64,000 nucleotides of DNA from JANQPX01 sp965222015 (lineage in GTDB: Bacteria > Pseudomonadota > Alphaproteobacteria > Geminicoccales > Geminicoccaceae): NCBI GenBank assembly GCA_965222015.1, contig CBDCTL010000023.1, forward strand, positions 1-64,000, read 5' to 3'. The notes beneath the pieces were generated by a model. That model was not told the DNA's origin and did not search any database. It saw only the letters and a program-made list of their open reading frames with translations. The translations under genes and the position numbers were made by a program. The stretch's first letter is position 1. Every line of letters begins with the position of its first letter. This document shows, piece by piece, positions 61,066-64,000 of the stretch.

Positions 61066-61374
61066 CAGCATGTTGATCACGATGACGCCGGCGAGGATCA
61101 GGCCGATGCCGATCATGGCGGGCAGGTCCAGACGCTGACCGAAGTAGAAAATACCGATCAGCGAAATCATGACGATGCCGACGCCGGACCAGATCGCATA
61201 GGCGACGCCGATCGGGATCACCTTCAGGGTCAGGGACAGGCAATAGAACGCCGTGGCGAAGCCGATCACGGTGATCGCCGAAGGCACCGGCCTGGTGAAG
61301 CCCGCCGACGCCTTCAGCGCAGACGTTCCCACCACCTCGCCGGTGATGGCGATCAAGAGATAGATCCAGTGCAT
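61045..61374 (-). CDS. Small multidrug resistance (SMR) efflux protein
   Basis: A 109-residue four-helix membrane transporter. The essential Glu 13 lies in LIAITGEVVGTSALKAS, and the later helices carry SLTLKVIPIGVAYAIWSGVG, the SMR signature. It exports cationic drugs or guanidinium by proton exchange; QacE/EmrE/SugE subtypes cannot be separated by eye, though the IPIGVAYAIWSG motif favours the EmrE-like group. It is convergent with the GNAT gene (21-bp overlap). Confidence 0.95.
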   Translation of the reverse strand: MHWIYLLIAITGEVVGTSALKASAGFTRPVPSAITVIGFATAFYCLSLTLKVIPIGVAYAIWSGVGIVMISLIGIFYFGQRLDLPAMIGIGLILAGVIVINMLSSSTTH

Positions 61375-61442
61375 GACGAGGCGCCCTCTTCCGCATGGCG
61401 AGACGCGCCGAGGCTCGCCGCTTGCCCCATGGCTCGAAGCCG

Positions 61443-63125
<1,683 letters not shown>

Positions 63126-63287
63126 GACGCGATCCTTCAGGCTGAATGCCGCCGCGTTCTAGCAGGCTCCGCCCCGGAGCAAAAGGCCCGGCCCAGGCAA
63201 AACCCACGAGCGAGATCCCGCTGTTGGAAAAAGAAACTCGAACCGCACCGCCCGGCTCAGGCAAGTCGCCCCAGCCGCCGGTGGCGG

Positions 63288-63905
63288 CTAGGCGCTGTCG
63301 ATGCGGCGGCGGAGTTCGTCGAGCAGGCCGTCGATGCCGCGGCGCTCGACCACGGAACCGAACTCGGAGCGCTGGGTGACGATCAGGCTGACGCTCTCGA
63401 CGATGACGTCGATCGCGACCAGACCGCCGTCTTCATGCTCGCGAATACGCCAGTCGACATGCAGTGGCGGCCGGTCGGGGCTGTGGATCAGCGTCCGCAC
63501 CACGGCGTCCTTCTTGCCCGCGGCCCTCGAGTCGGTGATCTCGAACTCCTGGCCGTTGTAGATGTGCAGCTTGGAAGCCAGGCTATCGAGCGCATAGGCG
63601 CGGAACAGCTTCAGATATTCCGCCTTCTGGGCCTCGTCGGCCGTGCGCCAGTGGCGGGCGAGGATCAGCCGGGCCACGAGATCCAGATCGATCGAACCGT
63701 CGAGCAGATCGACCAGCTGCTTGAACTTTTCGTCCTGGGAGACGTTCTGCTGCAGAATTTCCAGGACCTGGCTGCCCACGGTCTGGATGAGATCGCGGGC
63801 GGCGTCGGGCGAGGGAGCCGCCGAAGCGGGCGACGACGTGACGATCGCCGGCACGAGCGCCAGGACCGGCAGGGTCATCAGCAGACGGCGGCGCCTCGCG
63901 AACAT
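63288..63905 (-). CDS. mlaC: MlaC-type phospholipid-binding protein
   Basis: A 205-residue periplasmic protein (signal about 1-29, cut near ASA-AP) of the Ttg2/MlaC family, which carries phospholipids between the outer membrane MlaA and the MlaFEDB transporter. The core shows FKQLVDLLDGSIDLDLVARL, LILARHWRTADEAQKAEYLK, and SVSLIVTQRSEFGSVVERRG. ATG 63905 is one base after the preceding mlaA stop. The mlaA-mlaC order is typical of alphaproteobacteria. Confidence 0.93.
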   Translation of the reverse strand: MFARRRRLLMTLPVLALVPAIVTSSPASAAPSPDAARDLIQTVGSQVLEILQQNVSQDEKFKQLVDLLDGSIDLDLVARLILARHWRTADEAQKAEYLKLFRAYALDSLASKLHIYNGQEFEITDSRAAGKKDAVVRTLIHSPDRPPLHVDWRIREHEDGGLVAIDVIVESVSLIVTQRSEFGSVVERRGIDGLLDELRRRIDSA

Positions 63906-63906
63906 G

Positions 63907-64000
63907 TCAGTTCCCCTCTCCTGGCTCGGCCGGATCTTCGAAATCCTCGAAGTCCTCATCGAAAATGCTTTCGTCATAGATATCCTCGCCATAAACGTCA
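63907..64000 (-). CDS. mlaA: MlaA (VacJ) lipoprotein, C-terminal end only
   Basis: Only the last 31 codons are in the window: an acidic tail (YGEDIYDESIFDEDFEDF) ending with a TGA one base before the mlaC start. Acidic, Asp/Glu/Tyr-rich tails are common at the ends of alphaproteobacterial MlaA proteins, and mlaA usually precedes mlaC. The call depends on this tail and the neighbour. Confidence 0.65.
   Translation of the reverse strand, partial: DVYGEDIYDESIFDEDFEDFEDPAEPGEGN

Overview
The window is GC-rich, gene-dense DNA from an alphaproteobacterium. The signs are an alphaproteobacterial RpoH with a TTG start, an MlaC/MlaA pair, DUF3329- and DUF6476-type small membrane proteins, and a pyruvate carboxylase next to an aspartate dehydrogenase. 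I cannot fix the genus or order from sequence alone.

Positions 1-17259 hold most of a non-flagellar type III secretion system (T3SS), built as two divergent arms around an AT-rich region at 5012-5354. The leftward arm is sctE, a 57-residue protein, sctD, sctX, sctY, sctV and a TPR lipoprotein that runs off the left end. The rightward arm is a secretin N-terminal fragment, sctG, a 59-residue protein, sctI, J, K, L, N, O, Q, R, S, then a 1-kb gene-free insert, then sctT and sctU. Gene content (E, G, K, X, Y) is Ysc-like. The secretin gene encodes only the N-terminal domains, a split arrangement known from rhizobial RhcC1/RhcC2. SctU has lost the NPTH self-cleavage motif, and no needle-length ruler (SctP) lies in the cluster. 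Translocators, effectors, gatekeeper, ruler and the secretin barrel are not visible here.

Positions 17260-21072 are a decay zone ending at a tRNA-Glu. It contains two small unknown genes, an IS110 transposase remnant, an intact PHB-depolymerase-like esterase, and fragments of a DUF2254-like membrane protein and a PQQ sugar dehydrogenase. This looks like an island edge.

Positions 21116-24930 are housekeeping: an RNA uracil methyltransferase, a DUF6476 protein, RluD-type pseudouridine synthase and rpoH. Positions 25110-34673 carry a cytochrome P460, an unusual TAXI/TRAP-type binding protein fused to an OmpA peptidoglycan-binding domain, a polytopic membrane protein, a BisC-like molybdoenzyme, a membrane protein with a ClpP-like domain, a thioesterase, and the gnd-gntK gluconate pair.

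Positions 34709-43079 hold a transglutaminase-like protein, an acetyltransferase and two nucleotidyltransferases that overlap tail to tail, two frameshifted genes (haloacid dehalogenase, MaoC), peptidoglycan-binding and outer-membrane proteins. Positions 43268-64000 are mostly metabolism and envelope: a phosphodiesterase, an NMT1/THI5-type binding protein, a WbpP-like epimerase, pyruvate carboxylase, aspartate dehydrogenase, a cytochrome c, an FMN glutamate-synthase-like protein, SpeD, a LOG-family protein with an MBL RNase, a GcvA-like LysR regulator facing two small genes, DinB, an SMR transporter, EttA, MlaC and the end of MlaA.
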